Notes: generated by a model from the sequence alone, not told the origin. DNA of 64,000 bases from Kryptolebias marmoratus (GCF_001649575.2 NC_051431.1:9130798-9194797); one strand, 5' to 3'. Positions 39,898 to 52,709 are shown, numbered from the stretch's first letter. Numbers and translations: made by a program.

Positions 39898-42800
39898 ATG
39901 AAGACATACAGGTGAGTACCGAAGCACTTATTTCCAGCCTGGCGCTTCAGTTTGTTTCTACTTTTACAATAATGCCTTCAAGATCTATAGTTTTAATCTT
40001 TTTATTATATTATTTAAATTACAGGAAGATATTTGATGTACATTTAGGCACAAAGCTGTAGCTGAGTTTGTAGCAGTAGCTTCATGTCGAGAAATAAAAA
40101 TGGAACAAAAATCCTGTCGGAGACCCGGTTGAAGCATGAATGTATGATTTGCTTTTTCAGGCTTTTCCCTTTTTTGGACAAGATTGAACTATTGTCTTGA
40201 ACCTGTAAAAAAGAAAAAGTTTGGATTTGAAGTGGGTTTTTCTGTGAGTGGAACTGGTGCATCCTTAGGACTCCAATGTTTGCTTCTTTTTTACAGGTCA
40301 ACACTGACAACAATGCTGCTGGTCATCCTTGGCTGCCTGCTTGGTTTGTTTCTGCAGGCTGATGCTCAGACTCCAGATGCATGCATTTTTAGTGATACTA
40401 ACAGAGCTCCAGGTTTGTGTTGGTAACGCTGCTACATTCAGATAATTCCATTTCAGAAATCCCACTGTTTCCATTTACGTGCTTTTNGGACTCTCCTTCA
40501 CCCAGTCGAGGAAATTGTATCAATTGCGTTGAGAAACCAGCTGATCAGATCCATATTCCTTAATTTTTTGGAAAATATGTAAAAAGAGGCTTCAAAAAAG
40601 GAAAGGCGGGGGGGGGGCACGAGGAGACAGAGAAAAAAGAAACACGTCCGCCTTCCACCAGAAGCAGAAAAAAAAAAGAAAAAAAAAGGCAGTTTGGCAT
40701 TTGGTACATTATTGTGAGAGTCTTCAGTTAAAGCTGGGTGGGATTTTTTTTTACAGTAAACAAGGAAACATCACTTATTACATCCGCTAAAGAGGTTGGT
40801 TTTGGTAACGTCTGTCTGTGTACAAAATTACTGAAAAAGTTATGCATGGATTTTCATCAAATTTGCAGTAAGAGTCAAACATGGTACAAGGAACAAGATC
40901 TGGTAAAAGTTCAAGGTCAAAGGTCAACTGTATAACATAGGAATATTAAACTCCACAGCTGAACACCTCATGGGTCAAGGGTGATCACTGTTGATTTCCA
41001 TGTTTATGGGGTCAAAGTCACAACTTGTCTCTTCTTCTCTGTGACTCTTGTTGCCTCCACCAAGGAAGTGATGTTTTTGTCTGTTTGTCTGTCTATTAGA
41101 AAGATCATATAAAAACTAACTAACAGATTTAGATTACATTTTCAGAAAATGCAATGGATTATATTTTGGTAGTGAGCCAGATTGTGATACAGATCGCACT
41201 ATTTTTTAATCATGACGTGGCCTTGGTGGAGGTTTGAGCTCTCAGAGGGCTTCTAGTTTCAACATGCTTTTTGTTTTTGTGGAAAAAAAAAGATTTAAAA
41301 TTGGTTGCCTTAAATTTTTGCTCAAAACATAAACAGTTAGTCACTGTCAAATCTGAACAGAATCAGTTTTCTTTCTACCTTGGCCCACTTTGTTTCCATC
41401 TTGGCAGCCGTTTATGATTTAAAGTACACGTTAGAAATGAAGGTAGACAAATTTACACCAGCTTTTTTTATTATTTTTATTTTTATCAGCTTGGTTTCCA
41501 AACTTGGACATTTTCCAGGGATGTTTTTTTTGTGAAAGAACTCCATGCAGATATCAGAATATAGCTCTAGTTTTTTTTAGATGGGTTGGAGACACTTATC
41601 AGGTGGAGACAAGTCAGAGATGCTCACCTTGACACTGACATAGACAGGTAAACCCCAAACAGAGACAGATGTCCTGAACTAAAACAGGTGAACCAAATGG
41701 TACACACACGTCCCTAATTAAGACACACACACATCCTTAACAAAGTCAGGTGAACTGAATGGTACACATACTGTACACCCTGAACAGAGACGGGTTCTTT
41801 AATAAACCCATCCATCTCTAGGTAAAAGTGTGTAACTGTGGATGTTTTTGTTTGTTTGTTTTGTTTGGGATGGGGGGTGGGGGGTTACTGTTTGTAAAAC
41901 AGGTGTTTATTTTTTTTTTCTGCTGGGCATGTGAAAGGTACAAACTGATTAGATTGTTTTTGTTATTTGGTATAAAAAACAAACTATTCTTACAGGTGCA
42001 CATGGTTTAAGTTGGAACAGAAAACAATATTTTAATGGAGATAGTACTTGTATTTTCTGTTTCTTGTCCGTGCATATTTGTTTCATCTATAGATTAATAA
42101 CTGATTTTTTATGTTTTTATTTTTGTAGAAATCAGATTGTTGACTCTTTCTGTCTTCTCCATCAGGCATGAGTTTGACTCGGAGCAGATTCCTGACCTGA
42201 CCAAAGACGTTTACATCCAGGATATCCACTGTGTTGGCTCATTGTGTAAGCTTTACTTCAGAGAGCTGCCCAACCCCCTGCTCACCTACCAGCTCTACGA
42301 GAAGTTCTCTGTAAGTAAAACCCAGAGTGAACATTGCTTGTCATGCATTAGTTTCTATGTGGTAATACAGTGGTTCCCACTTCTTCTGGACCCCCCTATG
42401 GATTACAATAAATTCTTGAGGACATCTCAAACCCACCTGATGTTTATAATAAGTATCTCCTACATGTCTCAATGGAGCTAGAGCTTTATTTTGACACTTG
42501 GACAGGAGCTGTCCTCTGACAGAAAACACGTCCAGGTCTAAAACCCCAACTGATGATAAATAATAATTGGTCCAAATCTGAGGTGAGGCCAAGGTGGGTA
42601 CGATGTGGGTGGAGGGGGGCAACAAAATAATGTGCACAGCCTAGAATAGTTTTGCAAGCCGTGCATTCAAAAATAGGCCATGATTTTTAAAAATAAATAA
42701 TAGTAAATAAATTGAATACAAGTAAAGGAAGAGAAAACACAGGAATGACAAACTGGTGTACATCACCTTTAACATATTTGTCCCTGTTTCAGGTGTTGTT

Positions 42801-45800
42801 CCACCTAAGTTTAAAACTCTTAACTCACTTAGTTTGAATAAATAAAAAACAGGCCTTAGTTTAAAATTGCATGTAAATATAAAAGGAATGAAATTGCCCT
42901 GAATTTTGAAAAATTCTTTTTTAAAAGCCAAAAAGTCTTTAAATAATTATACTTGGATTTGACCCACCCTGTCATTACAAATGTAATAAACCGCAGTGTC
43001 TGGGACTGGAAATAGAAATCTTCTCCAAACCCAACAGAACCATGCCTCAGGGTAAAGTAAATGTTTTCTGGTTGCTATGGCAGCAGGGGGGGCTGCAGGC
43101 TGATGTCCCTCAGTGTTTTATATGAACAAATGATGTCATGAGTTTCATGTTTATTTCCCTTTCCTGGGTTTTTTCTCTCTCTGTGAAGGAAGCTGTATCA
43201 GCAGCAACAGACGAGGAGCGACTCATAAAAATCCACGATGTCATCCAGCAGCTTCCTCCACCACATTACAGGTAAGGAGGGGGGGTCATCAAGTTCAAAC
43301 CTAAATGAATCATTTATCACATTCCACCTGAGCCTTTGTTTTGTTTCTGTGGACACAAATACAAGTTTGAATCATTTTAAAGGAACTAAAACAGTGGTGC
43401 TCATAATATGCATGGGCCTGTATGGGATTTTAATGGTATGATAACTTTGAGCTATCATACCATTACCATATGTGCTCTTGGCACCAGGACACCCTAGGTC
43501 GCAGTTCAATGATCGATCTGCGGCCGCATGTTTTGGACACTCGGGTGAAGATCGGGGCGGAGCTGTCAACTGACCACTACCTGGTGGTGAGTTGGCTCCG
43601 TTGGNTTTTAGCAACTTGATTGAGTATTTTCCTTTCCTGTAAAACAGGATGCCCAGTATCAACAGACGTTAATAATTCCACCAACAGGACTCAACCTTAA
43701 GACCAAGGTTTATGTAGAAGTTAAAGCTACAAATCTGCCAGAAAAGTAATAATACTTCAAGTATCGACACAAGACCAGTCATATCAGCACAAAACATGAA
43801 AAGGATTAATAAAACCCTGGTTATCTGTTCCTGAAAGGTTCCACGTTCTGCTGGACAGATGTTTTGCCACAACAAGTCCATTACCTGTTCAAAGCACCTA
43901 CTATGACCTCTTTGTTGGGTGAGTTACAGACATGAAACCACAACAAAACAACACATTTTTACACCTTTTATTCATGCAAAGGATCTCTTTGTACTCTTCT
44001 TTGTATAAAAAATACCTATCCGCCCATCTCTTGTTGCACCCAAGGTGTGACCATGACCCACAGACTGTCGTTGACGTGAACGGAGTGTCCCAGTCGGCAC
44101 ATTTCCACTTTGAGGCCTTCCAGTTTATGGAGCACAAAAATCTGACAGTTTCCACTTTCTACCTGCACTGCACCACCAGACTCTGTGAGACGGCCACGTG
44201 TGCATCCTTAAAGCCTGTGAGTAAAGTTGACTTGCTCCACGTTCAGGCCGCCAACGCTGTTCGTAGATTTTATGGTAGACAAAGCCATTGGAAGTAGGGG
44301 TGCAGCAATCCCCGAGGGATATCATTATCAGATATCATCTATCCAAATTACAGAGTATATTTTTAGCAGGGAGCTCAAACATTTCAGGAGTAGAAGGCTA
44401 TTTAGAAAAAGCAGGGGGCTGACCCTCCACTGATCGTCCAAGGGGAGTCTATGGACCTCGAAATTTGAATTTTAGGATATCAGAAATGCATTTTCCTGGC
44501 ATTTGGAACAAGGCTGGGAGGCTGTTTGAAGAGTCCAACATCAACAGTTTTTGAGTTCAATTTGTGAGAATTTTGGGCTTTTTGAAAGGACTGGGGAGAG
44601 TTTTCAGAAAATGAGATGGAGAATTCATTTAGCCAAGACAAGGAACCATCTAAAAACATATTGACTGGAGATTTGATATAGATTGTGTTCTTTTTGGTTG
44701 GTAGAATACACTCAGCTGAGAGGAGACGTACGCCAGACGTCCGAAGAACTACTAAGAAAACAAACTTTTATTTAACACGCAATGCAACAAAACTCAACTG
44801 TGGTATCTGTCATAACGACGCGGTGTCACGCCCCTAACATCGACCAATCAGAAGCCTCGGCAGATAAATGAGAACTATTGTCCAATCAGTGATGGTGTTA
44901 CAAGAACCACGCCTGCTTCCTTGAAGATGGCTGCTGTCATGGATTGATAACAACTGTCTAAAACAAACGTGGGGAGGAAGAAAATCAACATTTATTGTGA
45001 ATAAAATTACATTTTGCAGAATTATGCAGATTGGGGATCACACAGGGACTCTGCTAGGAACCTTTACAAAGTAGTTTTGGTCGATCGAGGAAAAGTAGCC
45101 AACAAAAACACGGCTGATTGGTTTTATACGGCGATTTTCTCCAGCTACTTCTGAAGCTCCTGCTTTAGTGTCTATTTTCAGATCAGACAGCTTTCTGTGT
45201 GTATTTGCTTTTCACATATTCTAGGAGCTCAGACTCACAGAACCCGCCCAGTGAAACCCGTTCCGACGGTCTTTTATCGGTGCTCATCAGACGGCGTCCC
45301 TCGGGCCGGGTGGTGGCAACACCCAAACACAACCGAGCGTAGGGTAAAAACAGTGTGACCAGAGGGAAAGACACAGGAAATTAAAGATATTTGACATGTT
45401 TTGTTTCTTTTAAAGCAACCCCAAAACATCAGTAACAATAAGCAGATCTAATAAATGTTGTAATTTATTTGGAATACATTGAATCCAGCTGAGATTAGAT
45501 CCGTTTTACTGATAAAGAACCTAATCTGACGCAGAACATCAACCTTCTTAACTCTTAAGGCTGTAAATGTTGCGCTGGTTCTCCTTTTAATGGTAATTAA
45601 GAGAAAAAAAGATTAATTTTATATTTTAATAATACACCATGTTGCTGCTTATTGTGCTTGAATTTAGGCCTTACTGTCAAACCCAAACTAATAGCAACTT
45701 TAATGTTTCAAATGTTCTTTTTTTTACATTTTTAACACTTTTAGTCAACTTCTGTTTGTGCGTATTTTCTTAAACTTCCTCCTCATTTAATAATCCTGCA

Positions 45801-48673
45801 CAGTGATCAAGAAAAACAAAAAAGCTTTTTATTTTATAAATAAAATACCTTTTTTTTCTTTAGCTAATACGAATTTCAGAGGGCGGCAAATCTCATCTGT
45901 GTGTGACAGCCAGGGTTGCAAAGTTTTTTGAATGTTCAAAGCTGGAAAACCTTTCATGGGAATTAACGATCATTAAATTTTTTTACTTCCGTAAATGACA
46001 TGATCTTCCTATATAAATAAATGTACCTACCTACCTATGACAAAACAAAATGCTTATATTTTTGTTTGGATATGTTTGTTTGTTTTAGATTACCTCCACA
46101 TCCCAGTTAATGCCCATAAATTCCTATAAAAAGGTTCCAAATAATAATGAATAATTCCAAAATTCCCCCGCTCAAATTTCCCACGGAAAGTTTCCAGAAA
46201 TTTACCGGAAATATTCCCTTTGCAACTTTAGTGATGCCTTAAATTGGATATAAAAATAAGGCTTCACAAACATTTTGTTATTATTTAATTTTTTAATTGT
46301 TTCTACATAAAAAGCCTAGCCCCTGGCGGAGTCTGCCTCTGAGAAATTCTGGCCCCTGAGCAGATGTTGTCGGTGACCCCTGGTTTGTATTTTCCGTCTC
46401 TTGTCCAAAGGTCTGTAATGTAAGAAGAAAGAGGGAAGCCGATAACAAGTCCCCCAGCGCCACAATCACCTCGGGTCAAATACTCGTCAAGGACACCAAC
46501 AGTGAGTCATCAGACAGCAAATAATAAGAAAAAAACACGTCAAACACACATCAGGTTATCAAAAAAATAGCACAAATGTTGGATTAAACACTAACAAAAC
46601 TCTTATTGTCCAAGCATGTTTCAGATTAAGCAAACTGTGTTCATTTTCTTTAACATTATCTTATTTTTTTCTTTTAGTTGCATCTCAAAATTCTTCGTTG
46701 TCACAAGGTAATAATCACTTTTATCTGATGTTGGTCTGGAGCTGTGGTTCCCAACCTTTGTTTCCTTAGGGCTCCTTTTCCCCGACACCCGTGAACGCTC
46801 ATCATTCGTTCGGAATACATCCCAGAGATGTGTTTTTTCAGTGAAGATGTGTCTCGAGCGTTCAGTCCTCTGTCCTGTGAGATGTTAGGACGTCTGGTTC
46901 AGCCAGTTTCAGTGAATTGTTATCGAGTCAAAGACTTCCCCGATCAGACCTGAAACTGTAGGTTTGGTCAGTTCGGGTCCAGCAGCTGTTCTCCTGGATT
47001 ATTTTTGACTATTTTCTCTTGGATACAGCTGAGTTTAAACTCTCGTTTGGCTTAATCAAGGGGGGGCCCGTCAGATATAATATAGGCTGAGCCGTACAGT
47101 ACGGAGGAAGAAGTGGGGCATCTCGTTGTGTTTAGGTGCTGAGTGCTCAAGTTTTACCACTTGCCACCCTCCTTGCATTTTTTTCTATAACAGCTGTAGA
47201 CTCTGGCCACTGCTGCACACAGAATTCATGTCTCCAAAGACGGGAATAAAATGGGAATTGTACCCGAAAGCCAAGAAGGACCTTGAATAATTATTTGAAG
47301 CATGTCACAAGCAGCGGTGTCCATCCCTGGGGTCCTGGAGGGCCTCCATCCTGCAGGTTTTAGATGTTCCCCTGCTCTTCAGAGGGTTTTCAAGCATTGC
47401 AGAAGCCTGTTCATCACTCAGTCAATCAAATCAGACGTGTCAAAACTGAGAAACACCTAAAACATGAAGGATGGTGGCCCTCCAGGACCAAGATTGGACA
47501 CCACTGCACTACAGTATGTCCACTCATGATTATTGTTGAAACGACGTGTAAACATCGGAATACCAGGGATTAAATTCCTGTCAACATATAAATACAACTG
47601 ATTTACTTTTCCCAGCCGTCGCTTCAGATAATCAACATTAGCAAACACAGAAAGAACTCACTTACTTTACATTTTACAGACACTGAGCTAAGATTCAGTG
47701 TGGTAGAAGCTGAGAATTGTCTCCATCTCATACACTGAGAGCTAACAGGTCTTCAAGCTACTTTAACATTCCTTTAAGGATTATAAGGCCTTTAATTCTA
47801 ACTCTGTAGTCATTTGAACATGATGATTAAATCATCTCATTGTAAAGAGTCTAAGTTAACAGTAAAAGTGGACGGTACTTAAATAGCACCTTTCTAGCCA
47901 ACCAGGCCACTCAAAGCGCTTCATCTGACCCCTCATTGACCTATCCATACATCCATACAGGACTCTGCTACATCGCTATAAAGGTAACCTGAATAATTCA
48001 TCCTATAAAGTCTAATCAGTGCTTCAAACATCGATGGGGCACATCAGATGCAGTGAGGGGTTCAGTGTTTTGCCCAGGGACACTTCAATATATGGCAGAC
48101 TGGTGGAATCAAACCTCCGACTCTCTCATTGGAGGACGACTGCTCTAACCACTGATCCACAGCCACCCCTGTTGGATACAAAAAGTTTTTTTTGTTTTTT
48201 TTCTAAATGATTAATTTGTTTAACGTGCTGCACTTTAATAAAGAGAGAATGAACTTTCCACACAGAGCAGCTGACTGTAAGTCAGAGGTCAGAGGTCATA
48301 AAGGGAGGGGGTTCCTTGATGCTACATACCCCCCAATTGGGATTCAATGCCGCTCTTAAAGAAACAGCGGTGTCTGATGGGATTAAACGCTTGCCTGGAC
48401 CTTTAATTCCAGTTTATTTTGCTATTTTGTGCCATTAAACTCCGCCCCCCACCTCCAAAAGGTTGGGAATCACTGATCTGGGGGTAAAACCTTTGAACGG
48501 ACGGTTGGTTGATGAGCGAAAAATGATCACGTTATCGTCCTTCTCCGCCAACAGTGTCAACTCAGCTCACCTACAGCCGCCCCATAGTCGCCATCATCGT
48601 CTGCATCTGCATCCTCACCGTTTCCATCGCCAGCCTGGCCGCTTACTTCTTCTACATGAGGCGGAAAAACTGA
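39898..48673 (+). CDS. ZP-domain membrane protein, ZPLD1-like, tandem copy 2 (ZP-N exons missing)
   Basis: Exons recognised: 39898-39911 (MKTY), 40297-40412 (signal peptide and mature start QTPDACIFSDTNRAPG), 43648-43745 (DAQYQQTLIIPPTG...VEVKATNLPEK), 43838-43918 (FHVLLDRCFATTSPLP), 44045-44216 (CDHDPQTVV, N-glycosylation sequon NLT, LHCTTRLCE), 46411-46501 (NVRRKREA, furin-type cleavage), 46678-46707 and 48555-48673. The last exon encodes a clean transmembrane helix (VAIIVCICILTVSIASLAAY) and a short basic tail ending MRRKN. All phases after the gap agree. This is a type I membrane ZP protein that would be cleaved at RRKR before polymerising. Copy 2 keeps the intact 3' splice chain that copy 1 has lost. 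Exons for ZP-N are absent between 40412 and 43648, where arhgap32 exons lie instead. Function in egg coat, ear or epithelium cannot be told from sequence. Confidence 0.78.
40487..40487. other. Single-n contig junction
   Basis: The left contig ends with the same ...CGTGCTTTT as at 34437. The right contig belongs to the arhgap32 series. Confidence 0.8.
42166..42310 (+). CDS. arhgap32: arhgap32 RhoGAP exon
   Basis: A 145-nt exon encodes HEFDSEQIPDLTKDVYIQDI through LYEKFS, including the RhoGAP core block KLYFRELPNPLLTYQ. The acceptor is CCATCAG and the donor TCT|GTAAGT. It continues in phase from the exon at 35850-35952 and into that at 43189. It sits between the two halves of ZP copy 2 on a contig bounded by single n junctions. 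Confidence 0.92.
43189..43271 (+). CDS. arhgap32: arhgap32 RhoGAP exon
   Basis: An 83-nt exon encodes EAVSAATDEERLIKIHDVI through QQLPPPHYR, a stretch characteristic of ARHGAP32. The donor CAG|GTAAGG ends phase 2, which joins the exon at 58130 to restore Arg-Thr-Leu-Glu. The intervening 14.9 kb contains the rest of ZP copy 2 and the sytl2-like gene. Confidence 0.92.
43431..43465. repeat. Inverted repeat, 13-bp arms and 9-bp loop
   Basis: TAATGGTATGATA at 43431-43443 is the exact complement of TATCATACCATTA at 43453-43465. It lies in the arhgap32 intron just before the LINE fragment. Confidence 0.9.
43470..43604 (+). mobile_element. Non-LTR retrotransposon endonuclease fragment, cut by contig end
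   Basis: A plus-strand frame encodes RPHVLDTRVKIGAELSTDHY followed by LVVSWL, the end of the apurinic-type endonuclease domain of a fish LINE. It is interrupted by the n at 43605. The 3' end of what looks like the same kind of LINE, same orientation, begins immediately after the n at 53289. Confidence 0.8.
43605..43605. other. Single-n contig junction
   Basis: Left is LINE sequence in the arhgap32 intron. Right is the intron before a ZP copy 2 exon. Confidence 0.8.
44217..46410. other. ZP copy 2 intron
   Basis: 2.2 kb without supported exons. From about 44270 it departs from copy 1, whose matching intron is only 88 bp, so an insertion of roughly 2 kb has occurred in copy 2 or a deletion in copy 1. 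A short tail with TATATAAATAAATGTACCTACCTACC (46009-46034) resembles the end of a dispersed repeat. Confidence 0.6.
47312..47516. mobile_element. Palindromic hAT-type MITE, third copy
   Basis: The ends CAGCGGTGTCCATCCCTGG and (complement) CAGTGGTGTCCAATCTTGG match. The interior keeps CTGGAGGGCCTCCATCCTGC and GGATGGTGGCCCTCCAGGAC. It is more diverged than the other two copies and shows no exact target duplication. Confidence 0.75.
47870..48168 (-). repeat. tRNA-derived SINE, minus orientation
   Basis: It is the reverse of the element at 413-660. A B-box complement GGAATCAAACC lies at 48105-48115, followed by GACTGCTCTAACCACTGATC containing the A-box complement. The body shares AATCAGTGCTTCAAAC and AGGTAACCTGAATAA. 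Confidence 0.7.
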
Positions 48674-49909
48674 CGGGATGGATGAGAGTCGACCGCCAAC
48701 TTCTGTGACGGCCTCAAGAAACCTACATTTAGCAGCTCATTGTGTTCAGTTTTTAGTTGTAATCATTTCAGGGCAACAGTTGCTTCTGTGCTTGTCTGTC
48801 TGTTAGTAAAATATCTCATGAACCAGCAAATTTTAAAGAAACTCAGAAATTCTTCAGCGGACGTCCATCGTCAGCTTTAACCTTTGGAGTCAACCCAACT
48901 GGAGATGGCTGCAACGGGATCAGTCTTACAGATAATGAGCTCAAATTTGGCGTGGTAGTAACTGAGAGTCATCCCCAACACACACTCAGAGGGCTAACAG
49001 ATCAGGTGACATCTCGAAAGAAGGTGGATGTTCTTTTTCCAGTTCATATTGTCTCTTTCTGTACAGAAAATGAGAACTTGATCCAGTTTGAACAGATTTT
49101 TATTCTTTACAACGAGCAAATAAAATACATATCACCAGTTTGGGTCACAGATAAATGTCCGTTTTCAACATTAATTGGGTGGTACGACTGCTTATGTAAC
49201 GTGTTACTACAGTACTTCTGTTGGTGCGGTGTGTTGTACCTTACACAGATGCAAAGGGAAATAAGATTTATAAGAATTTTAATCCTAAAAACTAGAAAGA
49301 TGAAGCATAACCAAATAAAAAATTTACGGAAACCCAAGGATGACTGAAGTTCTTCCTTAGGGAGAACATGTTTATAAACCAACATTTAAGAGCAGCTAAT
49401 AATTTAAAAAAGGGAGTTTTTAGTCAAAATCTTTAAAAGTTAAATTCACCTGAATGACACAAAAAACAGCAGAAACAACAGATTTGTGGCTTTCATGAGA
49501 AAAATAACTGCTTTAACTAAGACAGAAAAGAAGGATTGTAGTTGTTATAATAAAAACCATGTTTCATTTCTGGTAAAGATGCTGCCTCTTCCAGCCTGAA
49601 TCCTAAAAATCCCGAAAACGACAGAAAACCCGTTCAGACGAAGGGTTGGGCTTCGTCTCCGGTTCCTGACGATTCTTGATCCCGATTCTTTTAAGACTGA
49701 ACTCCTGCTGTAACAGCATTTAATGGAGTTTTGGAAGCCATTTTGGTTTTCAGCACGTCTAAATGTTGATTTTACTGAAGTCTGTATCTTTTTTTGTGTG
49801 TTTTTTATTCAACTTCTAAAACTCAAACTTCACCGATGAGTTCGCAGCGATATTTTAAATAAATTTAGTTTTTTTTTTGTTTGTTTGTTTTGAACGTGGA
49901 GCCGTTCGG
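48674..49909. other. Intergenic, ZP copy 2 to sytl2-like 3' end
   Basis: AT-rich sequence with no supported exon. It contains the 3' UTRs of both convergent genes. The open frame at 48952-49347 has no recognisable feature. Confidence 0.5.
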
Positions 49910-51798
49910 TCATCTGAAAGCTGTCCTGGCAGAAAGGAGCATCCGGAGCGGCAGCACGTCCTCCACCCACTGGTTCGGGGAGGCGATCATTCGGTCCCAC
50001 AGGGCCGCCTCGTACGGACCCGAGTCCATCCAGTCCACCAGAGCGCCGTAGCTCCGCCCTGCAGGCAGGAAAACAGGAAAACCTGGTTTCCCTCGTGTGT
50101 TTTGTTTTTTCGTGTCTGTAAATCAGCCCGAGTCGCGCCGCAGCCGAGTCCTGTGACCCGTGTACCTGTTCCGGCTCCAAGCCTCAGGCCCCCCAGCAGG
50201 CTGCTCGCCAGCCTGTCCCGGTCCCAGACGGTGAGCTCCACGCAGACGTCCGCCAGGTCTGGCTCGCTGATCCCATCGTACACCATGGTGTGGTTAAACA
50301 CCGGGTCTGCGGTCCTCCGAAGGACGCGCGTCTTCTGGCGACTCTTCCTGCTGGTGTCCGGGAGCACGAAGCTGCAGAGGAGGTGAGGACAGATCAACGG
50401 CTGAACAGAGGAGGTGAAACCCGTCCCCCGGCTGGAGACCGGGGACGTGCTGACTCACCACTTCACATAAGGGTCGATGGTGGCTCGGATCAAAGGCAGG
50501 TTCTTACACTCTTTCACCCAAACGTGAATCTCTCCGGTGCTGGAAACGTCTTTCCTTAAACCTTTTAACAAACGAACAAAATGTAAAAAAAACAAACTGC
50601 GATTATAAAAACCAGCAAATGGCAGAAAATTATGGCTTACAGTGAAATTAGGACCTTTTTAGGAAGACATCAGCTGTAGATCGTGGGGTTCCAAGGGAAA
50701 CACGTCCTGCACAAAGTGCTACAGCTAGCTGCTGCCGCTAATATTCGCTAACAACCATAAAATTCAAAGTAAAATAAATTGTAATGCAAAATTCAGGGCA
50801 ACGCAAAGGTTTATAAAGTAGCGTTTGGATGAACCGATTTGAGATTCTTACGTTTGGTTTAAGACGCAGAGCCCCGCCACCTCCCGGCTCAGACTAGCCG
50901 TTAGCTCATCAATCCGATCAGAATTAAACTTTATTTCTCCAAACCGAAGTAGAACTTGACCTTGAACACGGGTCCGTTATGTTACCCGAGAACAGTCTCT
51001 GTATTGGGCCGATTTTTCACTACGTTTTGTCAGTAGGCAGGCAGCTGGGATTAAACTTTAACTTGGTTCAAAATGGACTCCGAACCCTCAAAGTGAAGTC
51101 AGATTACCAGCAGGTGTTTCTTTATTGCATCAATTATCGTATTATTTTGTTATTTTTGGTCAAACTGGATGAAAAAAGACATTTAATTTGCCTGAACTGT
51201 ATTTTTATTCAATGTCTTCTTTAGTTTCCACAAACAACAGATCTAAAAAGCAGGCAGGAGGCAAACCTTCGCTGTGGGTGACCTGCGGCAGGAAGCGGAC
51301 GGCCAGCCTCATCTCTCCTCTGCCGGCGTTTAGCGGCGCGATGAACGGAACGGTCTGCAACACAAGGAGCGTTCTCAGCCTCGACCCCAACGCCAGCTCG
51401 CTCACCGTTCAAACGCGGATCGGACGGCGGGCCCTTTGCGTCCGCGTTTTTACCTTCGCTCTCAGAGCCAAGCGGTTCATCTGGGTGTGGTCCGAGTCCC
51501 ACTTGGACAGATCCATGTCCACCTCGCCCAGGAAGCTGTTCCTGCCGAAGGTGTCGTGATGCCAGACGGAAAGGACCAGCGTCTGGGTCCTGAGGTACTC
51601 CATCCGAACTCGGTACTGTGGAAACACAGACAGGTGATGCTTCCGCTCGGCGTGAAGCCCAGCGTGGGGGGAAAAAAACATGTCCGCGCTCTTACTCTCA
51701 GGATTTCGTTGAACTTCGGGTTTAACGTCTTCTTCTTGACCGACGTCTTCCTTTTTCCGAGGTTAGCTTTGTCAGGGACCAGGTAGCTTTTCACGTAC
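49910..51798 (-). CDS. sytl2: Synaptotagmin-like protein, C2A-C2B 3' half (sytl2-like, 5' truncated)
   Basis: Slp proteins bind Rab27 through an N-terminal domain and membranes through two C2 domains, docking secretory granules. Minus-strand exons: 51798-51696 ([19 protein letters not shown]), 51615-51454 ([18 protein letters not shown]), 51354-51267 ([14 protein letters not shown]), 50561-50459 ([16 protein letters not shown]), 50371-50166 ([40 protein letters not shown]) and 50058-49910 ([17 protein letters not shown], stop at 49910). The first three cover the latter part of C2A, the last three C2B. The SRKSRQKT and PLRML-type ending fit SYTL2 best among paralogues. Exons for the start of C2A and the Rab27-binding domain are absent; the contig ends at 53288. 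It is convergent with ZP copy 2. Confidence 0.85.
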
Positions 51799-52700
51799 CT
51801 CACAAAGGATCAGAGCAGAACATTCATAACAAACACTGACTGCTGAGGGGATAACTTTTTACAGTCATGGCTTTAAATGACCACATAAACACATCCAACA
51901 TGGCTGACTTCTTGTTTGACCATAACAGGACATATGTTTATGTGAAGAGAAGATTTATTCATCATTTTTATGGAAAGAATTGGTTTATTTTGGTATAAAA
52001 ACCTTGTTTCCTTTCTGTTGAGCACGTAAGGTGTGTCGTAGAAGGATAATACGAAGCATGATTTAATATCATGTGATATGAAGGAATGAAGTCCTGGAAG
52101 AAACTCATCTTAAACCTCTGCGCCGACTGAAGGCTTGAGTTTTTTCTCACTGGTCTCTTAAGGCGCCGTCATGCTCCGGTAGACGTCAGGAAGTCAGTTC
52201 TTGGTCTCATGGTTTGCAAGCCGTTCGGTCTCCTTCACACCTTTCATCGTCCACGAGGCGCTCGGATCAGAACTCCTGGGAAGCTCCTCCTCCCGCCTCC
52301 TGCTGCGTTAAAACAGGTTTCTTCACGCCGGCTCCTCAGCTCTCCTGTCCTTGTACAGATTGTTGCTTCGGGACGTGTTAATTAAACCGACTGAGAGACA
52401 GCCCCAGCCACGACGACTCGTCTGCGTCTCTTTTTAAGCTCACGGGTTTCTAAGATCTGCTGATTTTCTAAAAGCTGCTTCTCAGTGGAGCAGCAGCCAT
52501 TAAAGCTCACCGGCTTTTCCTCGTGAACAACTTCTGACCAATCACACAACACTGGGCACAAACCCCTGGGAAAAACAATTCGCCCCGGGTCTCATGTCAA
52601 AGAGCGGCGGACGAAGCTGCCACAAGAACAAAAAAACGCCATTTTCGTCATGCGACCACAAAACTTAGAGCTAACTTTCAGACTTCTCATGGAGGATAGA
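51799..52700. other. Upstream intron of the sytl2-like gene
   Basis: No further C2A exon could be found before the tandem repeat begins. Frames here are short and lack C2 motifs. Confidence 0.5.
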
Positions 52701-52709
52701 GACAGATTA

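Larger units (their letters stand above)
46708..48554. other. ZP copy 2 last intron with MITE and SINE insertions
   Basis: 1.85 kb against about 155 bp in copy 1. It carries the hAT-type MITE at 47312-47516 and the reversed SINE at about 47870-48168. No coding sequence is supported. Confidence 0.7.
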
